Origin: an uncultured Armatimonadota bacterium
GTDB taxonomy: Bacteria; Armatimonadota; Fimbriimonadia; Fimbriimonadales; Fimbriimonadaceae
DNA: 64,000 nt
NCBI GenBank assembly: GCA_903927345.1
Contig: CAIYMO010000049.1
Coordinates: 124,001 to 188,000 of the forward strand
Reading direction: 5' to 3'
A model generated the notes under the pieces. It did not search any database and was not told the origin of the DNA. It worked only from the letters and a program-made list of their open reading frames with translations. Position numbers and translations under genes: made by a program. Shown piece by piece: positions 8,082 through 16,290 of the stretch. Each line of letters begins with the position of its first letter. The first letter of the stretch is position 1.

Positions 8082-9454
8082 AGCTCTTCGCCGCCGTTGC
8101 CGGTGACAGGAGGAGCAGTTGTCGTGGCAGCGCCAGCTGCGGGTTTGCTAGGACCGTAGGCTACGATTCTTGGTGATCCCGCATAGTAGCTTCGACCAAG
8201 GGGCTCTTTCTTGACTTCGACACCATTCTTAAACACGTGTCGGAACGTGTAGACGGATCGTGTTGACGAACCGCGCTCGGTGACCTTCACGGCTCCAGGG
8301 GGGAGGGTTGGATCAAACTGTCTCTTTTCGCCACGGCTAGACGTCGTCACTCCGGTAGAACTGATCTTCACGCTGACGGTTGGATCCTTCTTTCCGAGGA
8401 TGCGCCATCGGAGGGTGCCAGGCGTATACTCCGCCGCCAAGACGATTGGCGTGGTCATGTTGTTTTCGAGAACCAAATCTTGAGCGCCCCAGTTGACGGT
8501 GGCATCTCGACCGACTGGAACGTACGGAACCGGTAGCGAGTGGTTCGTTCGCTCAACGATTTTGAGATTTGCGAAGAGGGATGCGTTGTAGAGCGTAGTG
8601 GAGACTTGGCAAATTCCCCCGCCGACTCCAGTTTCGTGCCGTCCGTTGACGAAGACGGGCGCTTCTCGGAAACCACTTTTGACCGTTCGCTCGCCGACGG
8701 TCTTATTGAAACTGAATCGTTCGCCTGGGAGCAGTAGAGTCCCATCGATTTTTCCGGTCGCGAGACGGATATTGTTTGATCGGTCACGCACCCCGGCGTT
8801 GAAGTTCGTCTTGAACTCGGCGACGACGTCGGTGATTTGAGCAAGGACTTCGTCAGTGAGCTTCTTCGGGGCCTCCTTTACAGGCACATCAACAATTTGG
8901 TCATCCTGGACTGCGCTGATCACGGAGGCGGTTAGACCGGTCTCATCAAGCGTGAGCACAGGAGTTTCGGGGGTCTTTTGAATGACACCTCCTACGAATT
9001 TCACCTTTGCGGGAGCGGCCGGTCCGAAAATCTTCGACACTACGGAACGAAGCGGAGTGAGGTCGACACTGTTTGGCTTGAAAATCGGGTTGAAGACTTT
9101 CTTTTCGTCGCTACTGAGCACTTGTCCGACGACGCCTTCGACCGGGACTTGAGCGACGGAAGCAACGTCATCGACGACGATTCCGAGCTGGGTTGCCGTG
9201 AACGTTTCCTTAGCGGTCTTATCTTGAATCTTCAGATTGAGCGGCCGGACACGGACTGCTTCCCACCAAATCCGAACCTTCTTTTGGGCTTCAGAAACGG
9301 TGAGACCACCGACGTCGACGATGCCAACTTGGCTTCCCTTTTTGAGCCTTGGCTCAACAGTTTGGGACACACCTGCCAAGACGATCGATACAATCGCGAT
9401 ACTCGACAAAGCAACAACGCCACCGCGTTTCATAAATGAATTCATATCAGCCAT
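8078..9454 (-). CDS. VanW family protein with peptidoglycan-binding-like domain
   Basis: A 458-residue exported protein: an N-terminal membrane/signal segment (about 11-30), then a PG_binding_4-like domain (VGGLTVSEAQKKVRIWW; FTATQLGIVVDD), and a C-terminal VanW domain (about 245-400) with LLLPGERFSFNKTVG, RHETGVGGGICQVSTTLYNA, TNHSLPVPYVPVGRDATVNW and LVLENNMTTPIVLAAEY. Proteins of this YoaR-like architecture are widespread in envelopes and are not tied to vancomycin resistance. The tail is Pro/Ala/Thr-rich. Alternative Met starts lie at 9445 and 9433. The 5' end sits against the divergent ilvE start. Confidence 0.88.
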   Translation of the reverse strand: MADMNSFMKRGGVVALSSIAIVSIVLAGVSQTVEPRLKKGSQVGIVDVGGLTVSEAQKKVRIWWEAVRVRPLNLKIQDKTAKETFTATQLGIVVDDVASVAQVPVEGVVGQVLSSDEKKVFNPIFKPNSVDLTPLRSVVSKIFGPAAPAKVKFVGGVIQKTPETPVLTLDETGLTASVISAVQDDQIVDVPVKEAPKKLTDEVLAQITDVVAEFKTNFNAGVRDRSNNIRLATGKIDGTLLLPGERFSFNKTVGERTVKSGFREAPVFVNGRHETGVGGGICQVSTTLYNASLFANLKIVERTNHSLPVPYVPVGRDATVNWGAQDLVLENNMTTPIVLAAEYTPGTLRWRILGKKDPTVSVKISSTGVTTSSRGEKRQFDPTLPPGAVKVTERGSSTRSVYTFRHVFKNGVEVKKEPLGRSYYAGSPRIVAYGPSKPAAGAATTTAPPVTGNGGEEL

Positions 9455-9471
9455 CCAATGGCAATACGATT

Positions 9472-10398
9472 ATGACGAATTTACCCCGTAAAATGATCCA
9501 CGCGAAGTGGCGTCATAATAGGATTGTGCAAAAGCTTGTTTGGTTCAATGGCACCGTCGGCCCGCTGGAAACGGCAACGATTCCGGCAGCGGATCACTGT
9601 CACCTTTATGGGGACGGACTTTTTGAAGGCATTCGTATCTACCACCACAAGGTTTTCAAACTTGACGAGCACCTTGATCGCCTCTATCACGGCATCAAAT
9701 ACTTGAACTTCCAGATGTCGATCTCGCAGCCTGAACTGCGAGCGATTATTCTGGACACTTGCACGAAGTCCGACATGGACGCAGGCTATATCCGACTTAA
9801 CGTTACGCGAGGCACCGGCCTTGGCCTCGACCCGAGCAAGATCGACACCAATCCAAACGTGATGGTCATGATCAATACGCTGGCTCTGTATCCACCAGAA
9901 GCGTACGAGTCGGGATTGGATGTCGTCACGACCAGCTTCAAGACGATCCCAGCTGACGCCCTTGATCCACGACTCAAGTGCATCGGTAAATACGCAGCAA
10001 ACATCCTTGCCAAGCAAGAGGCGAACTCGCGCGGTGCGGGTGAAGGCCTGATGCTTAACCACCAAGGCAACGTCGCGGAGTGCACCGGTGACAACATCTT
10101 CGTCATCCAGGGCGGCGTGATCCGTACCCCGGATCCTTCGAGCGGAATCCTGAAGGGAGTCACCCGAGACGCGGTCATTGCATTGGCTCGAAAGGCTGGC
10201 TATACGGTTGAAGAGTGCAAGCTCACTCCATTCGATCTTTACGCCGCTGATGAGTGCTTCCTCACCGGTACCGCCGCCGAGGTCATCGCGATGGTGACAC
10301 TGGACGGACGTCCGATTGGCGACGGAAAGCCAGGCAAAGTCACTAACCAGCTCATTGAGCTTTATCGCGAAGAGACGAAGAACGGCGTACCGTTCTAA
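9472..10398 (+). CDS. ilvE: Branched-chain amino-acid aminotransferase (class IV)
   Basis: A PLP-dependent fold-type IV transaminase, last step of Val, Leu and Ile synthesis. Key elements are VWFNGTVGPLE at the N-terminus, the HLYGDGLFEGIRIY motif, RLNVTRGTGLGLDP, the PLP lysine in RLKCIGKYAANI (about residue 169), GLMLNHQGNVAECTGDNIFV and the C-terminal ECFLTGTAAEVIAMVTLDGR. The length (308 residues from the ATG at 9472) is normal. The frame stays open to 9436, inside vanW, and another Met lies at 9493. D-amino-acid transaminase or ADC lyase are relatives but fit less well. The McsA-like gene follows by five bases. Confidence 0.9.
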   Translation: MTNLPRKMIHAKWRHNRIVQKLVWFNGTVGPLETATIPAADHCHLYGDGLFEGIRIYHHKVFKLDEHLDRLYHGIKYLNFQMSISQPELRAIILDTCTKSDMDAGYIRLNVTRGTGLGLDPSKIDTNPNVMVMINTLALYPPEAYESGLDVVTTSFKTIPADALDPRLKCIGKYAANILAKQEANSRGAGEGLMLNHQGNVAECTGDNIFVIQGGVIRTPDPSSGILKGVTRDAVIALARKAGYTVEECKLTPFDLYAADECFLTGTAAEVIAMVTLDGRPIGDGKPGKVTNQLIELYREETKNGVPF

Positions 10399-10402
10399 CT
10401 CA

Positions 10403-10660
10403 ATGAACTGTGCCGACTGCTCCCGGAAGAAGACCCACCGGGTCCTTACGGGGGCGGATCGGAAGGATGTCTGCTCAGCCTGCCCCGAACTTGATCCCGT
10501 TTCGCGGTTGGTACAGAATTTGCCGGAACCTCAGGCATTAGACGCCTGTCCGGCCTGTAAAACTAAGCGATCAGGTGTCAAAAAAACCGGGTTGGTAGGT
10601 TGTCCGGTGTGTTACGAGATTTTTGATGACAACATCAGAGAGATTCTCGGTCAAAATTAG
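10403..10660 (+). CDS. Small McsA-like zinc protein with four CxxC motifs
   Basis: An 85-residue protein with four CxxC pairs (MNCADC, CSAC, CPAC, CPVC), enough for two zinc sites. The second half (FKKTG-like KKTGLVGCPVCYEIFDDN) closely follows the zinc domain of McsA, the activator of the protein-arginine kinase McsB that marks proteins for ClpCP. The UVR coiled coil and the rest of McsA are absent, so this is either a minimal relative or an independent zinc-ribbon adaptor. It starts five bases after ilvE and ends six bases before the next lipoprotein gene, so it is probably in the same transcript. No mcsB or clpC is in the window. Confidence 0.75.
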   Translation: MNCADCSRKKTHRVLTGADRKDVCSACPELDPVSRLVQNLPEPQALDACPACKTKRSGVKKTGLVGCPVCYEIFDDNIREILGQN

Positions 10661-10666
10661 ATTTAT

Positions 10667-11368
10667 ATGAAAACTGCAAAACTACTCGGGCTCGGAGCGC
10701 TCGCAATAATGATTCTTGCGTGCGGCGGCGGTGGCGGTACGACTGCAGAAGTTCCTGATCCGACGATCCGGGTGGTAAATCTCTCGCCAAGCGTTGGTGT
10801 TGATTTTTATGTGAATGACACGGTTGTGGCGAGCAATGTTGCCACCGGTGGCTCTTCTCCCTCATTCCTCTCTACCGAGAACGCCGAGCAAGACTATGCG
10901 CTTCACGAGACCGGAAGCGGGATCGCCATTGATTCGCAATCCAAGACTCTCAACAAGAACTCGAACCATCTGGCTATCGCGTTTGGATTGAAGGACTTCG
11001 GAACCGAGAACGCAAAGCGACTTCGATTTGACTTCTTCGAGGTGTTCCGCCTTGCTCCCAACGGAAACAAGGCTCGGGTTTACGCTTTCAACGCCTTTGT
11101 TCGAACGCCTGGTGAGGACTCTTATGCAGTCGTCTTCAAGAACCCTGGGCTCAACCCTGTTCTCCAAATGAGTCCCGTCGATTTTGGTCAGATCACTTCG
11201 GCAGAGATTGACGCCGGCCCGATCACTCTCACCGCCCAACGCCAGTTCACGGAAACTGAGGTTGTGACTGTGACCAAGGACTTTGAGGCAGGAAAGATCT
11301 ATCTGATGGTGTTTGGCGGTCAAGATCCCACTCCGACGATCACATTTTTCGAGATTCAGCCGAAATAA
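10667..11368 (+). CDS. DUF4397 lipoprotein
   Basis: A 233-residue secreted lipoprotein. A signal peptide ends in a lipobox (IMILACGGGGG, Cys about residue 19) followed by a Gly-rich spacer. The mature part begins IRVVNLSPSVGVDFYVNDTVV, the hallmark of DUF4397, an Ig-like repeat of about 100 residues that usually occurs in surface proteins. A second, weaker copy begins near AYNAFVRTPG-like residues 145-160. Function unknown; an adhesion or structural role is the usual guess. It sits between the McsA-like gene and the DsbD alpha-domain gene on the same strand. Confidence 0.85.
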   Translation: MKTAKLLGLGALAIMILACGGGGGTTAEVPDPTIRVVNLSPSVGVDFYVNDTVVASNVATGGSSPSFLSTENAEQDYALHETGSGIAIDSQSKTLNKNSNHLAIAFGLKDFGTENAKRLRFDFFEVFRLAPNGNKARVYAFNAFVRTPGEDSYAVVFKNPGLNPVLQMSPVDFGQITSAEIDAGPITLTAQRQFTETEVVTVTKDFEAGKIYLMVFGGQDPTPTITFFEIQPK

Positions 11369-11394
11369 ACGCCTTCGCTCGGCGTTGAATCATA

Positions 11395-11841
11395 ATGAGT
11401 CTTATGATTGCGTCCTCGCTCATCGCCATCTCGTTGCTTCGAGCTCCCGTGTTGGAGTTCAAAGTTTCCGCGACGCCAGGTAAAGATGGTGCCGTAACCG
11501 GATCTCTTACAGTGAAGATCCCGGCTGGATGGCATGCTTATCAGAATCCACCGAAGAGCGAGTTCGAGAATCCGGTTGTCCTCTCCACAGCAACCAAAAA
11601 GTTTAAACTAAGCAAGGTCACTTACCCGAAGGGTGAGGCAAAGATGTCCTCTGGAAATGAATCGCTGGTTTACGAAGGAACGATTAAGATTGACTTCGTC
11701 GGCGGCTTTGAGAAGGGCTTCAAGCCAGGCAAGAAGGGCTACGAAGCAACGTTGGATTTTGCTTACCAATTGTGCGATGACTCAACCTGCATCCCACCCA
11801 CGTCAACCGCAGTCAAGCTTGTATGGAAGCCAAAGAAGTGA
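11395..11841 (+). CDS. Standalone DsbD N-terminal (alpha) domain protein
   Basis: A 148-residue exported protein: signal sequence (about 1-17) and one immunoglobulin-like domain of the type found at the N-terminus of the thiol:disulfide interchange protein DsbD. Family marks are LTVKIPAGWHAYQNPP, KFKLSKVTYPKGEA, LVYEGTIKIDF and FAYQLCDDSTCIPPTSTAV. The last supplies the two redox cysteines (about 126 and 131) that in DsbD receive electrons from the membrane domain. The transmembrane and thioredoxin parts are missing, so it must get electrons from another protein or act as an independent thiol carrier. Its last 19 bases overlap kdsA. Confidence 0.85.
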   Translation: MSLMIASSLIAISLLRAPVLEFKVSATPGKDGAVTGSLTVKIPAGWHAYQNPPKSEFENPVVLSTATKKFKLSKVTYPKGEAKMSSGNESLVYEGTIKIDFVGGFEKGFKPGKKGYEATLDFAYQLCDDSTCIPPTSTAVKLVWKPKK

Positions 11842-12659
11842 AGTCATTCCCGGTTGGTCCCTTTACAATCGGCGATGGGTCTTTAACAATCATTGGAGGT
11901 CCTTGCCTAGCTGAGTCGCAGGCGCTATGCGAAGACGTCTGTGGGACTTTGCAAACGGTCTGTAACGAGTTCGGGCTGAACTACATATTCAAGGCGTCGT
12001 TCGACAAAGCGAACCGAACTTCAGCAAACTCGATCCGGGGTGCTGGACAGGATGCCGGGCTCGCGATCATCGAGAGTGTCGGTAAGTCCTTTGGAGTTCC
12101 GACAACGACGGACATCCACCTCCCTGCTCAGGCTGCAGAAGTTGCGAGCATTGTGGATATTCTGCAGATCCCTGCGTTCCTTTGCCGTCAATCTGACCTT
12201 TTGGAAGCTGCGGCGCTCACAGGAAAGCCGGTGAACGTGAAGAAGGGACAGTTCCTTGCCCCGGGCGATACGCTCAATATCGTTCAGAAAATGGAAGCAT
12301 TTGGAGCTAAAGGCACGATGCTCTGCGAGCGCGGAACGACATTTGGTTACAACACTTTGATCGTTGACATGCCGGGTCTTGAGACAATGCGGTCCTTCGG
12401 AGTTCCTGTCTGCTTTGACGCTACTCACTCAGCTCAGCGCCCAGGAGGCGCGGGAACTTCAACGGGTGGAGTTCGAGAATCGATTCCCGCAATGGTACGA
12501 GCTGGAGTCGCCGTCGGTATCGATGCTCTCTTCCTCGAGTGCCACCCAGACCCAGCGAACGCGATGAGCGACGCGGCGACTCAGTGGCCGCTTCATCGCA
12601 TCCGCGAGATTCTGGAACCCGCGGTTGCAATTCGCGCGGCGCTAGCCTCCAAAGGCTAA
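11823..12659 (+). CDS. kdsA: 3-deoxy-8-phosphooctulonate synthase (metal-dependent type)
   Basis: KdsA condenses PEP and arabinose 5-phosphate to Kdo 8-phosphate, the first committed step to the inner-core sugar of lipopolysaccharide. The 278-residue product has the expected TIM-barrel motifs: IIGGPCLAES, FKASFDKANRTS (substrate lysines and the ANR(S/T)S loop), PTTTDIH, LQIPAFLCRQSDLL, PVNVKKGQF, CERGTTFGYN and FLECHPDPANAMSDA. Cys in GGPC (about residue 28) in place of Asn marks the class II, divalent-metal-dependent enzymes such as that of Aquifex. The presence of kdsA implies an LPS-bearing outer membrane. It overlaps the upstream DsbD-domain gene by 19 bases and the convergent epimerase gene by 18. 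Confidence 0.95.
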   Translation: MEAKEVKSFPVGPFTIGDGSLTIIGGPCLAESQALCEDVCGTLQTVCNEFGLNYIFKASFDKANRTSANSIRGAGQDAGLAIIESVGKSFGVPTTTDIHLPAQAAEVASIVDILQIPAFLCRQSDLLEAAALTGKPVNVKKGQFLAPGDTLNIVQKMEAFGAKGTMLCERGTTFGYNTLIVDMPGLETMRSFGVPVCFDATHSAQRPGGAGTSTGGVRESIPAMVRAGVAVGIDALFLECHPDPANAMSDAATQWPLHRIREILEPAVAIRAALASKG

Positions 12660-13475
12660 GCGCATCGATGCGGCCACTTTTTCAAGCCGAGCCTCTTCGG
12701 AGAGATCCTTGAGCGTGTCATCGAATGGCTCGGCTTCGACCGGACCGTTGTAGCCGATTTTTCTAAGCGCATCCATGAACTCCTGGAGTGGCATTACTCC
12801 GGTTGAGCCAGGGAGGCGGCGCTTGTTGTCGACGAGAGCGTCGACCTCGACTCCGATCGGTGCGTCGTTGATATGTACAAGACTGATTCGTTCTTGTTGT
12901 AAGTTTTCAACATCTGAGATCGTTCCGCCCGACGTGTAAAGATGCCAGAGGTCGAGCAAGATTCCGACATTGGGCCCAATTTCGCTACCGACCCGGAGCA
13001 TTTCGCCCATGGTGTAGACCCATGGATAGCGAAACGAGTCTCGGAGGGTTTTCGGTCCAATGAACTCCATACCAAAGCTCATCCCGTTATCTCGGAGCAC
13101 CGTTGCAATGGGTGAGAGCATGTTTCGGTGAAACTGGCCGAACTCGTCGAAATTCATCTCATTTGAGCCAGGCAGAATCCAGGTTGCACATCGTGTTACT
13201 CCCACGGCCGCCATCGCTTCTGCTTGATCCCAAAACTCGACGTAGCCTTTGTCGTACTCTTCTCTCGATCCACGCCAGTTGAACGGGACTCCCCAGGCTC
13301 CTGGAGTTACTCCGGCCGTCGCCATCAGGTCTCTCACTTCAGCGGCTTCTCGGCCCCGGATGAGCCCCGGGGACATGGCGAGCGAATCGAAACCACCAAT
13401 TTGGCAAAGTTCCAAACCTCGTTTGAGAGTGGGGATAGGAATGTGGACTGCGCCGCCGTTAAGACACTTGAGCAT
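12642..13475 (-). CDS. Sugar phosphate isomerase/epimerase-like TIM barrel
   Basis: A 277-residue AP-endonuclease-2 / xylose-isomerase-like barrel (the IolE/Hyi/YcjR group), which usually acts on keto sugars, inosose or hydroxypyruvate. Supporting segments are GFDSLAMSPG, the metal-ligand strands GMEFIGPKTLRDSF (Glu), NVGILLDLWHLYTSGG (Asp and His), ISLVHINDAP (His) and the final GPVEAEPFDD (Glu), spaced as in the family. Substrate unknown. It is transcribed toward kdsA, with an 18-base overlap of the 3' ends. A TAAAAA hexamer lies six bases before the ATG. Confidence 0.85.
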   Translation of the reverse strand: MLKCLNGGAVHIPIPTLKRGLELCQIGGFDSLAMSPGLIRGREAAEVRDLMATAGVTPGAWGVPFNWRGSREEYDKGYVEFWDQAEAMAAVGVTRCATWILPGSNEMNFDEFGQFHRNMLSPIATVLRDNGMSFGMEFIGPKTLRDSFRYPWVYTMGEMLRVGSEIGPNVGILLDLWHLYTSGGTISDVENLQQERISLVHINDAPIGVEVDALVDNKRRLPGSTGVMPLQEFMDALRKIGYNGPVEAEPFDDTLKDLSEEARLEKVAASMRLAFGG

Positions 13476-13481
13476 GGCGCC

Positions 13482-13487
13482 TTTTTA
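13482..13487 (-). promoter_or_regulatory. -10 box of the TIM-barrel epimerase gene
   Basis: Minus-strand TAAAAA, 6 bases before the ATG at 13475. Confidence 0.45.
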
Positions 13488-13514
13488 CCCGAACTAATTG
13501 GGTGGTTGATCCCG

Positions 13515-13520
13515 TATCAT
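13515..13520 (+). promoter_or_regulatory. -10 box of the first GspF/PilC gene
   Basis: TATCAT, 7 bases before the ATG at 13528, with no Shine-Dalgarno sequence. Confidence 0.55.
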
Positions 13521-13527
13521 TGTTACG

Positions 13528-14862
13528 ATGCCGTTTATGCGATTCGAAGCCCAAGATCCGACGGGTCGAGTTGTAGCGGGAACCCTTCAGGCGGCTTCGG
13601 TTAGCGAACTTCAAAGCGTTCTGGCGAAGCAGAACTTGTCTCTGCTCAGCCTCGAGGGCAAACCTGTGGGTAGCCCGGTTGTTCCGGTGGTAAACCCCCA
13701 ACCTCGACAGGCGATCCCACCCGTTTCGAGCGCACGCCCTCAAGTCAGACCAACACCAGTTCCTCCATCGTCGCGGCAAGTCAGCGATCCCGCCTGCATG
13801 GCGATGGGACGATACTATCTCCTGTTCACGCGCTGGGCTGACCTCAGCCGTGCGGGGGTGGGTCAGAGTTCGGTGCTCAACACAATTGCTGGCGGCAACG
13901 TTGGCTCCGCGAGCGGAATGTTTCGTGAAATGGCGGTCGAAACTGCGAACGGCTCAATGCTCGCTGACTGCATGGAGATTCGGCCACGGTACTTTGCCCC
14001 TTATGTGGCGAGCACGATTCGAGTTGGCGAGATCGCCGGAACCCTTCCTGAAGCGATGATCGCGGTTGCGGAAACGGCAAAACGGGCATGGGCATTCGCG
14101 TTTTTCCAATATGCGTACGCACTGTTCGTGATGCCGGGGCTGATTGTGGCTTCTATGAGCGGGTGGGCACTGGGTCTGGCCTCCAAAGAGGCGACTCGGG
14201 CGCACTTTATGGAGACGGTGTCGCAGCGCAGTAACGAATCCCCATCGGAGTTTGGGCGTCGGGTGTTGATGGAGAAGCTCCACGACCACTGGGGACTGTT
14301 TGTCGGCGGATTCGTCATTTCCGGCGTTTACGTGCTGTTGTATTTGCTGTTGATGACGCCGAGATTTCGACAGTTTCGTCACCGAATTGGGCTTTGGGTT
14401 CCGTTTGCCCTCCCCAGGGCCAGATCGGAAGCGGTCGAACGAGTTTCTTGGGCGCTCAGTTCGCTCATGAGGGCGGGACTCTCCCCAGCTGCCGCGATCT
14501 TCAACGCGCTGTCAACGATTCCGAACCTGCACCTTCGGGAAAAGGCTCTGCGCGGGCTTGGCAATATTCGAGAAAATGAGCCTCTGACGCATATCCTGCC
14601 GCGCCTAGGAATTCTCGAAGCCCAGCAGATCGATATGATTCACATCGGCGAGCAGGTGGGAACTCCCGATCGCTCACTTGAGCAGATTGTGGAGATGGAG
14701 CGGATCCAGTACGCCAATCGAACCAAGATTGCCCAGATCGCCAACTATATTGGAATCTCGCTCGGTCTCGGTATCGTGATTGGAGCGGTGGTCATTGGGC
14801 TTTACTCGATGTACGCAACCAACATGGTTGACATGGTTAACCACGCTGGTGACGTTCCCTAG
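13528..14862 (+). CDS. GspF/PilC-type inner-membrane platform protein (copy 1)
   Basis: A 444-residue platform protein of the type II secretion/type IV pilus superfamily; such proteins link the cytoplasmic ATPase to pseudopilin assembly. The N-terminus (FEAQDPTGRVVAGTLQAASV then NLSLLSLEGK) matches the usual PilC start. Two T2SSF domains follow (about 95-215 and 300-430), the second with WALSSLMRAGLSPAAAIFNAL and IHIGEQVGTPDRSLEQIVEM. Three hydrophobic segments lie near 190-212, 248-272 and 405-430. The first domain is less conserved than in copy 2. The linker (50-90) is Pro-rich. It is followed by a second paralogue after 35 bases. No ATPase or pilin gene is adjacent. Confidence 0.85.
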   Translation: MPFMRFEAQDPTGRVVAGTLQAASVSELQSVLAKQNLSLLSLEGKPVGSPVVPVVNPQPRQAIPPVSSARPQVRPTPVPPSSRQVSDPACMAMGRYYLLFTRWADLSRAGVGQSSVLNTIAGGNVGSASGMFREMAVETANGSMLADCMEIRPRYFAPYVASTIRVGEIAGTLPEAMIAVAETAKRAWAFAFFQYAYALFVMPGLIVASMSGWALGLASKEATRAHFMETVSQRSNESPSEFGRRVLMEKLHDHWGLFVGGFVISGVYVLLYLLLMTPRFRQFRHRIGLWVPFALPRARSEAVERVSWALSSLMRAGLSPAAAIFNALSTIPNLHLREKALRGLGNIRENEPLTHILPRLGILEAQQIDMIHIGEQVGTPDRSLEQIVEMERIQYANRTKIAQIANYIGISLGLGIVIGAVVIGLYSMYATNMVDMVNHAGDVP

Positions 14863-14885
14863 AACGATTTTCAGATTTCAGCCGA

Positions 14886-14891
14886 TAGAAT
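14886..14891 (+). promoter_or_regulatory. -10 box of the second GspF/PilC gene
   Basis: TAGAAT, 6 bases before the ATG at 14898. An own leaderless promoter for copy 2 is suggested. Confidence 0.5.
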
Positions 14892-14897
14892 AAGGAT

Positions 14898-16271
14898 ATG
14901 CCCACGTATCAATACCAGGCTCTGCAGGCAGACGGATCTCTGACTCAGGGGCTTTTGCATGATGCTTCCCTTGATTCCGCGATGCAAAAGCTGATGGGTC
15001 AGGGGCTGCAGGTGCAGTCGATTGGTATTGCGGCGGCGGCGGGCGATCCTCTTGCGGCGCCTGTTCGCCAGTTATCGGTCGAGCGCCCCCTTGTGAACGA
15101 ATCTATCCCGGGAGTCCATGCTGATGCTCGTGGCGCGACATATACCGAGCAGAGCGTGGACTACGCACCTAACGCCGAAATGGGTGGTTACTCGGGCCAT
15201 GAAGGCGTGGGTGGACCACCCACAGGACAACGGAACTACGTGGCGACGAGCGTTGTCGGACCGCTTGTCGGCAAGATTTCACTTACAAACCTATCCTTTT
15301 TCTACACTCAGCTCGCAACGATGTTGAAGGCCGGCGTGCCGATGGTCCAGAGTTTGGACACCCTTTCGAAGCAGGCGCGAGACCCGCGATTTGCCAACAT
15401 TCTTCGAGAGATTCGCGGACACGTCGAAGCGGGCCGTCCGATGACGGCGGGAATGCAACGCTATCCCGAGGCGTTCAGTCCGGTCATGCTGAGCATCATC
15501 CGTACCGGTGAGGAAGGTGGGTTCTTGGACGAGGCTCTGGAAACCGTCGCCAAATATACAGACGACGAAATCGAAATCCGCAATCTGTATCGGCGTGTGA
15601 CGATCTATCCCAAGCTGCTGATTTTCGCTTCTATCGTCGTCATCCTTGGCGCGAACGCGATTATCGGGTCGATCAATAATCAGGCGGGCAAGCTCTCTTC
15701 CCCACTCACGACGGCGTCCACTTGGTACTGGCTCGCGCCGCTGATCATCGTTCTCTTCCTCTTCTTCCGGGTTGGGCTTGCTAACTTCCGTGTCAAATAT
15801 CTATGGGACATGGTTCTGTCGTACATTCCGTTTGTCGGTGGAACCGTTCGCCAGATGGCGATGGCGAAGTTCGGACGGGCGTTTGGTGCTCTTTACCGTG
15901 CGGGTGTTCCGTTGCAACGGGTCATTCCTCTTTCAGCGGATTCATGTGGCAACGAATACATGCGTGCGAAGATTTATCCGGCCGGCAAAGTGTTGGAAAG
16001 CGGTGCGGGGGTAACGGAGACACTCAAGGCAACTGGTGCTCTTTCGCCAATCGTAATCGACATGTTGAGCACCGGCGAACGCACGGGCAACCTGGATCAC
16101 ATGCTCAACAAGATGGCGGACTACTACCACGACGAGGCAAAAACCAAGTCAGTCCAGCTGGGATACTTCACCGGAGTGCTTGTGCTTCTGATCGTATCGG
16201 CCTACATTGGCTCGATTATTGTTAATTTCTACCAGAACTACGGCCGCGGATTTACCGACATTATGAAGTAG
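14898..16271 (+). CDS. GspF/PilC-type inner-membrane platform protein (copy 2)
   Basis: A 457-residue platform protein, closer to canonical PilC than its upstream paralogue. It opens PTYQYQALQADGSLTQGLL, has a Pro/Gly-rich linker (about 55-115), then a first T2SSF domain with LSFFYTQLATMLKAGVPMVQSLDTL, HVEAGRPMTAGMQRYPEAFS and IRTGEEGGFLDEALE, a membrane helix (about 235-258), another at 280-300, and a second domain with ALYRAGVPLQRVIPLSADSC and LSTGERTGNLDHMLNKMADYY. The last helix (about 415-437) ends the protein. Two different platform proteins in tandem suggest a heteromeric or double-layer platform, or two assembly systems. The DnaJ-TPR gene follows after 19 bases. Confidence 0.93.
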   Translation: MPTYQYQALQADGSLTQGLLHDASLDSAMQKLMGQGLQVQSIGIAAAAGDPLAAPVRQLSVERPLVNESIPGVHADARGATYTEQSVDYAPNAEMGGYSGHEGVGGPPTGQRNYVATSVVGPLVGKISLTNLSFFYTQLATMLKAGVPMVQSLDTLSKQARDPRFANILREIRGHVEAGRPMTAGMQRYPEAFSPVMLSIIRTGEEGGFLDEALETVAKYTDDEIEIRNLYRRVTIYPKLLIFASIVVILGANAIIGSINNQAGKLSSPLTTASTWYWLAPLIIVLFLFFRVGLANFRVKYLWDMVLSYIPFVGGTVRQMAMAKFGRAFGALYRAGVPLQRVIPLSADSCGNEYMRAKIYPAGKVLESGAGVTETLKATGALSPIVIDMLSTGERTGNLDHMLNKMADYYHDEAKTKSVQLGYFTGVLVLLIVSAYIGSIIVNFYQNYGRGFTDIMK

Positions 16272-16290
16272 GCCTTCTGCTCAAGAATCA

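Noticed and set aside
8078-9454. Vancomycin resistance gene
   Set aside because: VanW-domain proteins of this YoaR-like layout are common envelope proteins; no vanHAX or sensor genes are near.
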